From positions 62,001 to 126,000 of the forward strand of contig MCGT01000008.1 in the NCBI GenBank assembly GCA_002104935.1: DNA of 64,000 nucleotides, written 5' to 3'. The notes beneath the pieces are model-generated. The model was not told the origin of the DNA and did not search any database. It saw nothing but the letters and a program-made list of their open reading frames with translations. Position 1 is the first letter of the stretch. The number at the start of each line of letters is the position of its first letter. Positions 1 through 11,098 of the stretch are shown in pieces. The stretch comes from Hesseltinella vesiculosa. Lineage: Eukaryota; Mucoromycota; Mucoromycetes; Mucorales; Cunninghamellaceae. Made by a program: the position numbers and the translations under genes.

Positions 1-527
1 ATCTTATATTGTCGAATCAAACGGAAGCAAGTCATCGCACCCAAAAATGCCCCTGGGAAAAGAGACACAGGAATGCATGTAAGTAAAATGGCTCGTTTTT
101 TTTAGAGAGGCGAGCAAGACGCTGCTTGCTATGCCCATCAATGTTCCTTACCTGTGATCGCAATAGGGAATCCACGGGGCACGCCATAAATAAAGCCTGT
201 CAGCGAGGCACAGAATGTGAAGCCGATGAATGGGGGAATGGACGTCAACACCAAGAGACCAATCATGGCAATCCAGCTGTAGGGTGCCGATCGCATTTTA
301 ACGGCAATGGACTGAATCTCTGTCAACAGATCCAACAGGAAAAAGAAAGTGGAGGATGAGTGAGACGCCACGTCGATTCAGGGGAACAGAGCTGGTGTGA
401 TTAGGATCCTAATCTTTTCATTTTTCTGACCTTGACGCAATTCATGTCTATACATTGCGAGGACACCTAACGCACATAGTAAACCAATAGCAGCCACCCC
501 ACCTAATATCCGTGTACGAGCCTTCAT
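1..527 (-). CDS. Tvp38/TMEM64-family (VTT domain) membrane protein, cut by window edge
   Basis: Exons 431-527, 152-319 and 1-52; the gene continues past the left edge. The start at 527 opens with a hydrophobic first segment after KARTR, about residues 8-25. Exon 2 encodes the block typical of the VTT (SNARE-associated Golgi) domain: a hydrophobic helix, then LTSIPPFIGF, then the glycine-rich FCASLTGFIYG. Exon 3 continues with GAFLGAMTCF, again typical. Phases match: exon 1 ends CAAG and exon 2 begins AG, restoring Glu; both introns are GT-AG. Family members act in Golgi/ER membranes, with lipid-scramblase-like and trafficking roles known for relatives. The C-terminal half is outside the window, so the exact subfamily is open. 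Confidence 0.8.
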
Positions 528-1426
528 GGAACCGATGGGAAATAAAAAGAGGCGGGAAAAAAAAAAAAAAGGGAATCGCCAAAATTGTGAAAAAAAAAGA
601 AAGTGACGAACGTTCAATCTCCGTGATAGATCGTGCGATTGGCTGGCAAGGCTTTCCAGATAACTACTTCTATCTCCATGGTCATGGATCATTCTTCTGT
701 CATTGCATGGAACATTTGAAGGTCATTAGCTGAGGCTCGATTGGCTGAAATTCATATGAGTTTTGGTACTGGATAAAACACTGAGCGAATACCGCCGCCA
801 GCAGCTGCACGTAGCATGCCAAGATACAGTATCAGCGCATGGAAACTAGGCATCTTTTATTTCTTCGTTTGGTATGATAATGGCAGGGTTTGAAGCAAAG
901 CAGGAAATATGGGTAACGTGTGACGATGAAGTTGGGAGCGGCAGGCATTTATAAGGCTAGCAGGGTCTTTAGTAGAGCAAGAGTGCTTGTGTACGTAGAT
1001 CCAGGATGCGTGATTCATTGACAGCGTTGGTGACACGCACATGGACGACAGCAAAGAGGGAAATCAGCCGGACAATAAACTTGCTCTTTTTGGGTGGAGA
1101 GATCCGGCAAGCTCTCCTATGGCTGACTGTGCTGCCTTTTTGGAATTGGTAGCGATATTCTTAGGAAGCCTTGGCATTCGTATTTTTTGGTCTCGTAGCG
1201 AAAGGGCTGACGTAAGAAAAAAAACAAAAAACGAGGCAACTGTTTTATTCTTGTTGTGTTTCAAAAATCAAGATTGCTTTGCAAGGGCGAGGGAAGACTG
1301 TTTCAAAACGCGCTGCATGATAGGTTTGAATCGTAAGGCATGAATGGCTTCGTCAAACGTAAACTAAAACAAATGCATATAAAAAAGAAAGGAAGATGAG
1401 GACATCGACCAAGCTACTTTTTGACT
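528..1426. other. Intergenic region, no supported gene
   Basis: About 900 bases between the start of the VTT-domain gene and the stop of the Nudix gene. Short open frames exist on both strands around 857-1343, but none carries a motif I recognise or joins through plausible splice sites. It probably holds the promoter of the leftward VTT gene and the 3' region of the Nudix gene. Confidence 0.5.
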
Positions 1427-2031
1427 TTATGACGATGAGATGATCTTTTGTGTTACCCATTCCCGTGGTCGCATTTCTGGCCATTGATCCAGGACTTCGG
1501 TGACATGCATTTCGTAAAAGTAAAAATGGGTTTTCGGCCGCTCAAGCATGTCATAGTCCATGTATTCGCCCAGCATGCCGTGGATCTTGCCACAGACGCC
1601 AGCTAAATCACAGAGTCATGTAAAAATAATTGATTGTGCATGTGTTGTTACCTTCTTCGTACGTTTCTCGAGCAGCTGCTTGCTCGCTTGTTTCATCGTT
1701 TTCCCAACCGCCCTTTGGCTAGAGAGAGGTGAGCGAGGAGCTTGTTTTGTTGACGCTTACCAGCACCCAAACAAACGCTCGCTTACTGCTTTGTACGAGC
1801 AGGACACGTCGGTTTTTTACATCAATTGGCACACACCCAGCCACCTAGTCGATATGAAAAGTGACCGAGTCAGTCTACGGCAAGGACGTCGTCTCAAGCG
1901 AGTAGAGTCTAAATAACCTCCTCTGAATTTAGACGAGAGATTACCTGCCGAGCACTTTGATCATCGTAGTTTTGGTTTTCTCTTCCGGTTCTTGCCTCAG
2001 AAGCAAAGCTGGAGGATAATGAAGAAGGCAT
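1427..2031 (-). CDS. Diphosphoinositol polyphosphate phosphohydrolase (Nudix, Aps1/Ddp1 type)
   Basis: Exons 1945-2031, 1761-1844, 1652-1718 and 1427-1602 give 137 aa. The Nudix box is complete at residues 60-82, split by the last intron: G60, E66, R74-E75, E78-E79 and G81, fitting GX5EX7REUXEEXGU. Before it stands AGCVPID then RVLLVQSS, and after it the block THFYFYEMHVTEVLDQWPE with a later R.W, as in DIPP/Aps1 enzymes. These hydrolyse diphosphates of PP-inositol phosphates and diadenosine polyphosphates, usually in the cytosol. Length is close to the compact fungal and animal enzymes. The gene is divergent from CWC25, with 143 nt between start codons. Confidence 0.92.
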
Positions 2032-2174
2032 GCTGAATGTGAGGAATGGAGGGGAGAAAAGAAAGACAACGTCAAAAAAAAAAAAAAAAAAAAAAAAAAG
2101 TGCTTCGGCTTTTCAAGACTGCGGGCTCCAAATAGTTTTTCTTCTCTTTCACTAACAACAACAGACCAAAAGCA
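2032..2174. promoter_or_regulatory. Short shared promoter region between Nudix gene and CWC25
   Basis: The two divergent start codons are 143 nt apart. The gap holds a T-rich/A-rich tract (about 22 A on the plus strand near 2077-2099). That both promoters lie here is inferred from orientation; no specific factor site is evident. Confidence 0.45.
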
Positions 2175-3001
2175 ATGGGTAATGACCAATGAACATGGCG
2201 ATGGGTAGACTCATACCATTGGTTTAGGTGGTGGCGATCTTAATCTCAAGAAAAGTTGGCATCCATCCACGTTCAAGAATCAAGAGCGGCTGTGGAAGCT
2301 GGAAAAGAAGCATGCCGAAGAGCAGTCCAAAATCGAGCAGATGAAAAAGGAATTGCAAGAAGAACGACAGCTCCTTGAACTCCAACGATTACAAGAAGAC
2401 GCCGGCGCAAGGTAAATGAACTTACCACCATGTTGACCTGACCCTCTTCTTTTGCAAAACCTGCAGGAAACGATCGGATCGACTGGATTGGATGTATGCA
2501 TCAGCCCCTAGTGCCAATGGACCACGGCCCGGCAGCAATGAGATGGAAGATTATTTACTAGGGAAGAAAAACGTGGATGAGCTCCTGCGACAAAAAGCCA
2601 AAAAAGAAGCCGAGCAGGTAAAGGAAGTAACTCGCAACAAGGAACCTTCATTTTTTTTTTCCTAGACTTCTGTCGATGCCAATGCTCGCTTTGCTTTGAC
2701 CAACGCCAATGCCAACACCGAACGTGACATCCAGTCCAAGATCCGAGAAGACCCGCTGTTTGCCATCAAGCAAAAGCAAAAGGCGGTGATCAAATCCATG
2801 GCGGATAACCCAATCCTGATGAAACAGCTTGGCAAAAAGGACAAGAAGGACAAGAAGAAGAAGAAAGATATCCGAGAAAAGGAACACCGGCATCGTGACC
2901 ATCGCCACCACAGCTCATCTAAACGGCACCGCAGCCCAAGTCCAGGCGAAGACCGACGAGCACGCAGAGATGAACGCCGAGATGAGCGAAGAAGGCGATA
3001 G
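2175..3001 (+). CDS. CWC25: Pre-mRNA splicing factor CWC25
   Basis: Exons 2175-2178, 2228-2411, 2467-2617 and 2666-3001 give 224 aa. The first coding exon is only ATGG; joined to exon 2 it yields MGGGDLNLKKSWHP, the conserved CWC25 start. Exon 2 is the Cir_N domain: QERLWKLEKKHAEEQ followed by a charged helix. Exon 3 contains the NEMEDYLLGKK motif typical of CWC25. The C-terminus is Lys/Arg/His-rich with an SPSP element, as in RS-like splicing factors. CWC25 joins the Prp2-remodelled spliceosome to promote the first transesterification. The tiny first exon means the start was chosen by homology rather than by open frame. Confidence 0.93.
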
Positions 3002-3211
3002 CCCACTTTTTGATAAAAAAAAATCTAGTGAAGTCATTGCATTTTTTTTAAAAAAAAAAAAAATTCTACAGTAATTGTACAGCCTGGCACGCAGGTGGCA
3101 GGGACGGGAGCAGGGAAGAGAAAACGTCGGGTATCAGAGACATTTTTTTTAAAACCAGAGAGGCCAAAGGAAAAAATGTACACGAGAGGTAAGTCTAAAG
3201 GAAAGGGTGTT

Positions 3212-4579
3212 CTAATCGATTTCCAGGGCACGCTTCATGTGTTCATAGACGGCAAAGCTGACGGCCACCATTGGGGTGACCTTGAGATAGCCAATGCTCA
3301 AACCAACATAAAAGCCTTTGAAGCCTTTGGTGCGGTAGATATCCTTGGCCGTGTCCATGAAGGTGACAAATTTGTCTGGGTGGAGCAACCCGCCCACTTG
3401 CATGCGTCGGCGAATCACCTGGGGGGTAGAAGAGTGTGAAACAACAGTGCACTGACGCCTCTTATTTTCTTACCTCGAGTGGATAGCTGCTGGTTTGGGC
3501 TGCCAGGCCAGCAACACCGCCACACACCAATTCAGCCCAAGTCTTCAAAGGCGGCTTGTCGACCAGACGTGCTTGGGCAGGGGTGAGATCCGGCTGGGTA
3601 GGGTCGAAGTCCAGAGGAGCAAGGGTGAAGGGCGTAGCCAGGTCGTTGAAACGGGCAAAGCGAGTGACGATGTGATAGGTCCAGAACGAAACCCCAGCAT
3701 AGGGAATCATCCCGGCGACGGTGGGTAGGAAGCCTCGATAGAAGTTTAGCACACGGAGGCCAAGACCACGTTTGGAGGCAGCAGGTTCATTGTAGATCTG
3801 CTTTAATGTGTTCCACAATCCAGGGCGGCCATTTTGCTGCACGTCGTAAGCCATCCGTACCCGCACAAGATCCAATGGATAGGTCACAATGACGGAGGTG
3901 ACACCTGTCATCCCCCCAAAAAAAACAAAAAGAGCGTTGGTCAGCTGACGGTCTTTTCCAATGCCTGCGCAACCCTTACCGGCCATGGATCCAGCCACAA
4001 ATTGTCGTCTTGACGTTTCATGGGCCTTCGTAGGCATCAGTATCTACAGAGTGAAAAATGAGGTGAGATAGGGTGGAGATGGGGTGGGGGGGGGGGAATT
4101 GGCTTACAGCTCGGTATTGTTCATAAGCAACAAATTTGATGGCGGCATAAGGAAAAATCCGTAATAATGTCACCGAGTGACCTTGGAAGAGTCCCATGAC
4201 CCCGCCGTGTTGGAAGATGAGCCTACCAGCTTTGAAAGCACCAGTGAAGGTGCCTATGAAGAAAAGAGTGAGCATCGGCGCTTTTTTTTTTTTTTTGTCG
4301 TGCCTACCAGCATACTGTTCAAACAAGGGGTTCCGAGCCTGAAACAAAATCTTGACACGATCCAATGGAGCAATGACGGTCTTGGCCTGCAGAGAAGAAG
4401 ATAGTTAGTTTAGTTCAGCAATGAAAGTAAAAGTCATTTACCACACAGCCGGCAACCCCTCCAGCTAAACCAGAACGAATAACATAATCCAAGTTTTGTG
4501 TTTTTTGTCGTTCCGTTGCATAGACGTCATGGGTCTTTACGTTGACTTTGGGCGATGACAATGATCGCTGGGCTTGCAT
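3212..4579 (-). CDS. LEU5: Mitochondrial carrier, Leu5/SLC25A16 type (CoA transport)
   Basis: Exons 4442-4579, 4308-4386, 4253-4108 (as 4108-4253), 3980-4043, 3474-3904 and 3212-3418 give 354 aa. Three carrier repeats are visible, with signatures [22 protein letters not shown] and YPLEVIRRRMQ. The order and wording [34 protein letters not shown] and [15 protein letters not shown] text match Leu5, which supports coenzyme A accumulation in the mitochondrial matrix. The protein sits in the inner membrane with six helices. It is divergent from the ribosomal P2 gene. The final exon converges on CWC25, leaving about 210 nt between stop codons. Confidence 0.92.
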
Positions 4580-5137
4580 TGAATGGGGTATTTGCTAGGG
4601 TGTATAGTTTAAGGAGGAGAGTGTAGGCGGGTGCGTAGGTGATGCCGTTTGAAATGAAATACTAAAAAAAGGTGGAGAAGAAGAGGGAAAAATGGAGCCT
4701 CGACTTTTTTTTTTTAGACCAATGGACCGACTGTGAGAAAAACCTGGTCGGACCAACACCTTTTTCATATGAAGGACTGACTAATCGTTTTCCCGTTTTT
4801 CATTGCCATGCCAACATCTTGCATAATCCATGTATAAAGTCTCTTCTCTCGATCTCTAAAACGAAAGCCTGGTAGTCAGTCCTGCAAAAAGAAAAAAAAA
4901 AAAAAAAAAAACCTGGTTTTCGTCCAAACGACCCCCTTTCCTCTTGTCATGGTCATCCTCCTCGCATTGGCCTTGCCGCGGTGGGCTGACTTTGAAAAGA
5001 TGTGGTCGGGCAGTGGCTTGGGTTAGGTCGGACGGTGCCTGCCGCCAAAAAAAAAAAAATTTATCCAGTTAAACCCAGTGAAGCCGCTTTTTTGTTTTTT
5101 TTTTCCCTTTCTTTCTCTCTCTCGATTATACAGAAAA
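4580..5137. other. Divergent intergenic region LEU5 / RPP2
   Basis: 558 bases between two start codons, rich in A and T runs. A pyrimidine tract (about 5084-5130) lies just upstream of the ribosomal gene, as is common for ribosomal protein promoters and leaders. No gene seen. Confidence 0.5.
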
Positions 5138-5575
5138 ATGAAGTTCCTTGCTGCTTACCTTCTTCTCGTTGCTGGTGGTAACACCGCCCCCACTGCTGCC
5201 GATATCAAGAAGCTTTTGGGTACCGTTGGTGTCGAAGGCGAAGAAAGCCGTTTGACCGCCTTGTTGGCTGGTCTTGAAGGCAAGAGCCTTGATGAAGTAC
5301 GTCGACCACCAACCATCACCACGATCAAGACTTACGTTTTTTTTTTCTTTATAGGTCATCATTGAAGGTAGCTCCAAGCTCGCCTCTGTCTCTTCCGGTG
5401 GTGCTGCCGTTGCTGGTGCTGCTGCTGCCGCTGGTGGTGCTGACGCTGCTGCTGAAGAAGAAGCCAAGGAAGAAGAAAAGGAAGAATCTGACGACGTAAG
5501 TGCATGCCATGTCTTCATTAGGTCACGTCTTAACCTTTCTTCTTTTAGGACATGGGCTTCGGTCTGTTCGACTAA
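5138..5575 (+). CDS. RPP2: 60S acidic ribosomal stalk protein P2
   Basis: Exons 5138-5296, 5355-5495 and 5549-5575 give 108 aa, the usual P2 length. It begins [14 protein letters not shown] and continues with the dimerisation helices ([12 protein letters not shown]), then an Ala/Gly-rich hinge and an acidic stretch. It ends with [10 protein letters not shown], the conserved tail that contacts elongation factors. The last intron separates the acidic run from this tail. P2 forms the lateral ribosomal stalk with P0 and P1. A polyadenylation-like AATAAA lies at 5666-5671. Confidence 0.97.
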
Positions 5576-6077
5576 ACAACCAAAAACGAATATCCTTTCC
5601 CCCTCTCTTTTGCATAGCAGAAAAAAAGTCCATATTTGTTTCCCCTCTTTGACAATAGCATCCCAAATAAATGATCGTCTTTGAGTTCCTTCAAACGCCT
5701 GGGGGTGGTGGCTTGACGCTAGAAAGCCGTTCCTTTTCAGAGAGTAAACATCCCTCTCGTAGCGTCTGTGCCCTTGTCAACCCTACCACGACACTCAGTC
5801 GACTGGAGAAAAATGGCCAGCTCGCCTCGATGAAAAACGCCCTTTTCGCTTGGCGGATGCACTTTGGATTAGGTCTATTGTCAGGTGCCCCAGGTGCTGA
5901 TTGAATGAATCGTTGCCAAGATAGGATTACTGTGATCTAGTCAAGCTTGGGCCATTTCATTGCAGATTTGGAACAGACAATGACCGCGGAGATTGAACAT
6001 GCAATGAGGGCAAAGAAAAAGAAAAAAAAATAACAAAGGAGCCCACCTACCTCCTTTCAGCCTTTTTTATACCAACC
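5576..6077. other. Intergenic region RPP2 / IWS1
   Basis: Contains the RPP2 3' region (AATAAA at 5666-5671) and the upstream region of the IWS1-like gene. A 77-codon open frame at 5671-5904 has no recognisable motif and is not called. Confidence 0.5.
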
Positions 6078-7603
6078 ATGTCTGACCAAGAAGAATTACT
6101 GGTGAGTCATAGTGATCTGCATCTATCTGCATCTATTGTCGACATGCTGCTCATCGGGACCATCATTGCATTTGGGCCATTTTCTATTTCTTATCCTAGA
6201 ATCCTCAACACGATGCATTGAACGAAAGCGAAAGCGAAATTTCAGATCTTGATGATGATCAAGGTAAATGAGCGCTCCCATAAAAAAAGCGTCCCAACAA
6301 CTCATCCTTTACGGTTCATTAGGATCAGATGATGCAGCCTCATTCAAAGACACCGCCGACGATGATGACAACAACAACAGTAACGCAAAACTGACTTCAC
6401 AAACGGCCCATCAGCTCCCTTCATTCAAACGACGTGAGCGCACACAAGAAGAGAAAGAAGAGCTTGAAAAGCTGCGCCAAGATCTACGCCAACAAAAGCA
6501 GGACCGAACCGACCAGGACGACAACCTGCCCCCTCTGGACCCTCGAGAAGGCAAGTTCCTTTTTTTTTTGGACTTTGGCTGATCACCCTTTTTCTTTAGC
6601 TGTACGCAACGAAGTCGCCGAAGTTTTCAACCGAGCATTAAAGTCATCGGGCAAAAAGCGACGACGACTGGAAGGCGACGATCTGAATGCCAGTCGGGAC
6701 GAAGAGCTATCCAACCTCTCTGAACGAATGAAGGTCGCTGCCGAGGCTGACAACATTGCCAATGAACAGCAGAAACCAGCCATCGCCAAACTCAAGATGC
6801 TGGATGAAGTCACAGTCACATTGAACAAGTTCGTGAAAGAATGCGAGGCATAAAAAGGGAGGCTCACGTTTTTTTTTCTCTTGACTTATGTAGCTCGGGT
6901 TTATTCGACAGCATTTTAGACAACCAGTTGTTGGATGCCATCCGTCTTTGGCTCGAACCATTGCCCGACCGGGCCCTGCCGACACTGGAGATTCAAAACG
7001 AAATGCTCGACATCCTAGACAAGCTCCCAGCCGCCGCCGAGCATTTACGAGAGAGCGGCATTGGCAAGATTGTGCTCTTTTACAAAAAATCACCTCGTGC
7101 CGATGCTCGCGTCCAGCGCAAAGCTGAACACCTCATTGCCAAATGGACTCGCCTTGTGTTGCGCCGCAGTGAAAACTACCGTGAGCGTTCTCATCAAGTA
7201 CAAGACTACAGCCACGATGATATGTAAGTCTCTCTTTCCTTACACAAACCATTGACGTATCTCCTTTTAGCCAACAACGACGCAAAGTGTTTAAAGCCGA
7301 AGACGCTGCCAAAGACATGTAAGTTTCAGCGAACCAAGCCAGAACCATGAACGATTTTTTTTTCCCATAGTGACCAAACACGTATGCATGTCAGCATTCC
7401 ATTCCCTGTGGCGCCTGATTATGATATCGCGCCACGAAGCAACGTCACGGGCCGATCCAAGGCGCAAATGGTAAAAGCACAACGGTGGTCGGCTGGTGTC
7501 CTCACCCTCTTTTTCACTGTAGAGCATGCAATACCGACGTATCAAATCTACCATGCGCACCTTGTCGACTCCCGCCAGTCAAAGAAAAAAGAAGGATGCT
7601 TAA
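6078..7603 (+). CDS. SPN1: Transcription elongation factor IWS1/SPN1
   Basis: Exons 6078-6101, 6200-6263, 6323-6550, 6600-6828, 6894-7223, 7271-7318, 7371-7470 and 7523-7603 give 367 aa. The N-terminus is acidic and Ser-rich. The core (about residues 165-285) is a TFIIS N-terminal-like domain: LKMLDEV, LDNQLLDAIRLWLEPLPDRALP, LRESGIGKIVLFYKK and AEHLIAKWTRLV, all close to IWS1. The basic C-terminus ends RKKKDA. IWS1/Spn1 binds Spt6 and travels with RNA polymerase II. Intron 3 (6551-6599) starts with GC, not GT; only this donor restores EAVRNEV. The donor of intron 4 (GTTCGT) is weak and was chosen by phase. AATAAA at 7618-7623. Confidence 0.92.
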
Positions 7604-7900
7604 CAATAGCCATGGAGAATAAATGGAGTCATTTTCAGATTTTTTGCATATTTTCTTGTGTCACCTATCTATTTTTACTGGGGTGGAAAAAGGTTTTTTT
7701 TTGACGAGCCGAGCCTGCCAAAAGCGGGTCAGCTGACAAACGAAAGAGATGGCCAGGCGTGTGAGTTTTTCTTTTTGGGGTCGATGCTTGTTCAACAAAA
7801 TGGAAACGCTCAGTGGTTTCCGATTTTTTTTAGTTATTTAATACAGATGATAAACAGAGATGACGAGAAATGATATATGGAAGAAAGAAAAAAAAAAGAC

Positions 7901-9714
7901 TTAAGCCTTGTTGGAGAGTTGGAGGATGGTGGCTTCGATACGTTGGCCATATTCGGGATCAGCACGCTTGAAGTGAGCGATTTGACGGGTTTGGATGTGC
8001 TTCTTGGCTTGCTTCAAGTGACCAGCAATGTTGTTGACCAAGTCAGTCTTTTCCTCGGCAGACATCAAACGGTACAAGTCACCAGCTTGCACAAAGTCAA
8101 CATCTTCCAAAGAGTAGGGGTGACGGCCAGCGAAGCCAGCAAGTTCTTCGGCATAGTAGGTGGAGCCAGCAACGTTGGTTTGGGCAGGGCCGCCAAACGA
8201 GCTAGGTTCGTAGTTGTGAGCAGCACCGCCATTGCCATCCACAGCCATGGCACCATCACGTTGGTGGTGGGCAACACGGTTTTGAGGTTGGTTGATGGGG
8301 ATTTGAGCATAGTTGGCGCCCAAACTGGAAAAAAAAAAAATGTCAATCCCTGTTTTGTCATTCTGTTTTCCCACAGCCCCTCCCTTCACATTCTCCTGGT
8401 TATTTTAAACCTTACCGGTGACGGTGCTACAACAACAAAAAAAAAAAATTCGATCAGTCATTCAGCCAAAGATGCAGGCAACCACTTACAGTATCGGGGT
8501 AAGAGAAGAGACGGCCTTGCAACATGCGATCAGGAGAAGGAGCAATACCAGGGACGGTGTGGGAAGGAGAGAAGGCGGCTTGTTCCACTTCGGCAAAGTA
8601 GTTTTCAGGGTTACGGTTCAAGACCATACGGCCAACGGGTTGGAGAGGATAATCCTACAAAGGCATGTGATGAGAATTTTTTTCTGGCAGTTGGGGTGGC
8701 ACGACTTACCTTGTGGGGCCAGACCTTGGTGACATCAAAGGGATTGAAGCGGTAGGTCTTTGCATCCTTGGGGTCCATGACTTGGACATAGACGGACCAG
8801 GAAGGAGCATCACCACGTTCAATGGCTTGGAACAAATCAGCCGTAGCATAGTCGGGTTGTTCACCGGCCAACTTGGTAGCTTGGTCGGCCTTGAAGGTCT
8901 TGATGCCTTGGTCGGTCTTGAAGTGCCACTTGACATATTTGTGGTTACCTTGAGCATCCACAAGGACCAAGGTGTGAGAAGAGTAGCCGTTCATGTAACT
9001 GAGAAGAACATGAGACACTTTGCTCAGACCTTTAAAAAAAAAATGTCTTACCGGTAGCCGTTGGGAGTACCACGGTTAGAGTACAAGATGGTGACTTGGT
9101 GGATCGATTCGGGCACCAAGGAGAAGAAATCCCAGACGTAATCAGGGTTGTTGATCTAATCAAACGGTCAGCTTCGAAAGTGATTGAAAAAGGGACGTCT
9201 TACGTTGGTTTTGGGATCACGCTTTTGGGTGTGGATGAAGTCGGGGAACTTGGCAGGGTCACGGATGAAGAAGACAGGGGTGTTGTTACCAACCATATCC
9301 CAGTTGCCTTCTTCAGTATAGAACTTGACAGCAAAACCACGAGGATCACGGGCAGTGTCGGCCGAGCCCTTTTCGCCACCCACAGTAGAGAAACGAGTGA
9401 AGACGGGGGTACGCTTACCAACGTTGGACAAGAACTTGGCCTTGGTAAGGTGGGTAATGTCATGAGTCACCTCTAAAGAAAACATCACATGAGCATGACA
9501 CCACAGTAGTAGGGTGAGACTTACCAAAGTAACCGTGGGCACCAGCACCCTTGGCATGGACAACACGTTCAGGAATGCGTTCACGGTCAAAGTGAGCAAG
9601 CTTGTCAATCAAGTGGAAATCTTGAAGGAGAACAGGACCCCATTGACCGGCCGTTTGGGAGGTTTGGTTGTTTTCAACGGGGTTACCGTTGGAGGTGGTC
9701 AAAACGTTGGACAT
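7901..9714 (-). CDS. Catalase (small-subunit, heme monofunctional)
   Basis: Exons 9525-9714, 9204-9472, 9052-9155, 8710-8998, 8490-8654, 8416-8426 and 7901-8324 give 483 aa, normal for small-subunit catalases. Visible are the catalytic His53 in [14 protein letters not shown], the [20 protein letters not shown] block, [12 protein letters not shown], and the proximal heme ligand Tyr336 in RLFSYPDT. The next exon is an 11-nt microexon, which supplies HRH plus part of Arg to rebuild YPDTHRHRLG. The enzyme breaks down hydrogen peroxide. The C-terminus SNKA is not a canonical peroxisomal PTS1, so a cytosolic location is possible. Its upstream region holds CCAAT-like motifs near 9841. Confidence 0.96.
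8416..8426 (-). other. 11-nt internal microexon of the catalase gene
   Basis: Flanked by TTGTAG on the 5' side and GTAAGG on the 3' side. It carries His-Arg-His and two bases of Arg343, directly after the heme-ligand motif. Without it the frame breaks and the invariant HRHRLG motif is lost. Confidence 0.93.
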
Positions 9715-11098
9715 AGTGTAAGATAAAAAAAAATAGGAGGAGGGGAAAAAGGTGAAGAAAAAGAAAAAGAAACATGAAAAACTTAAGAGAAACGGGTTTT
9801 TAAAGGTTTTTGGCGCAGATGCCAAATGGAGAAGCGCTGGCCAATCAACGACCAATTATACCCTCCGTTCGTTTTTGTGTTGCAGCTTCCTATGCCATGG
9901 CGGCCACCAATAGAAATGGGCTGTCCTCTGTAGTCAGCATTGGGGCTACCACTTTAAGGTTCATTGCAAAACATAATCTGTCAATCCCTTTCTTCTCTTT
10001 TCAGTGCGACTTTATGTTCTTATCTTCTTTTTCAAACCCTACGTCTGATCCAAGCAAAAGCAGAAAAAAAAAAAAAGAAGTCGATGATCATCGAAATTTG
10101 AAAGCTCCGCGTGGGAGGGGTCATCGTTCCAAAAAAAAAAAAAAAAAGAATAAAACTGGGGAAATGCACCGTTCTTGAAGTGAACGCCCTTGCGCTCGGT
10201 CAAGATCGTCTTTCTCATCACGAAATCAAGCCAACTTTTTGATCGTCCATCGAACGTTCCGAAGCTTGCCATTTTTTTTTACCTTTTTTTCCCAGGGACC
10301 GCCATGACTCAAGGCACCCTTTTTTTCCCATAGAGCAAGGTAAGGCTGGGCCGAGACCGATGCAGATGGGGTGCCTGAACTTGGATGAAAAAAGCGAACG
10401 CGGTAGGTCGAGTGTTGTCATGAAGAAAAGGAGGGATCCCACCTCCCTTCATTTTAAAGAACGCGCTGGGCATGCGACCTGTTTTATTACCTGCCTTTTC
10501 AAGCCTTCTCCCTGCTCTCCTGTGACAAAGCATGCAGCGATCTTTGAAGCAACGCGCGTGTATCGGCTAATTCGACGTGGAAATGCCGCCATGATCATGT
10601 GTTTTCGTCAAACAGAGGGCTGTGGTGTCGTTCATCCATGGGGAGTGTCTGAATGCCGGATTGAGTTTCTTGCTTTTACAAACGATCGCCCCTGGACTGG
10701 GCTTTTTCTTACATCGACTCTCCCTTTTTTTTTCTCATTTGCACTGGTAGCCGCTTTCGCTTTGGGATTTTCCTATTGCCTTTTTTTGCCGTATTCCCTT
10801 TTGCTAAAGAAGAAGAAGAGGAAAAGAGCCACAGCACAAGTTCGTACGCTTTTTTTTGGGGCCTTTGTTCCAAGCCTATACACCATCGCTGTCTCCCCTA
10901 GCCTCTCAAGCTATTGTAGTGCCTTGTTCTATTAAAAAAAAATAATAAAATATTAAAACAAATAAAGAGACCACACCTCAACCCTGCCCTAGATTTTCAG
11001 CTCCACTCTCCTTGCTCTCTTTTTTATTATTTCTTATTCTCGCAGCATTGCTTCTCTCTCTCTCTTTTTATCATCTTTTTTTTTTTTAAAAAAAAAAT
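9715..11098. other. Long divergent intergenic region catalase / CDC4-like
   Basis: 1.38 kb between two start codons. Two CCAAT-type motifs lie near 9841-9857, upstream of the catalase. The rest is rich in A and T runs. Open frames at 10039-10272 (minus) and 10360-10935 (plus) lack recognisable motifs. I see no gene; promoters for both neighbours are expected here. Confidence 0.5.

Noticed and set aside
857..1343. Short frames on both strands between the VTT and Nudix genes
   Set aside because: No motif and no convincing splice partners.
7877..8755. Long plus-strand frame opposite the catalase
   Set aside because: Antisense shadow; the minus strand encodes conserved catalase motifs.
10360..10935. 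191-codon plus-strand open frame
   Set aside because: No recognisable motif, mixed composition, and it lies in the promoter gap between catalase and the Cdc4-like gene.
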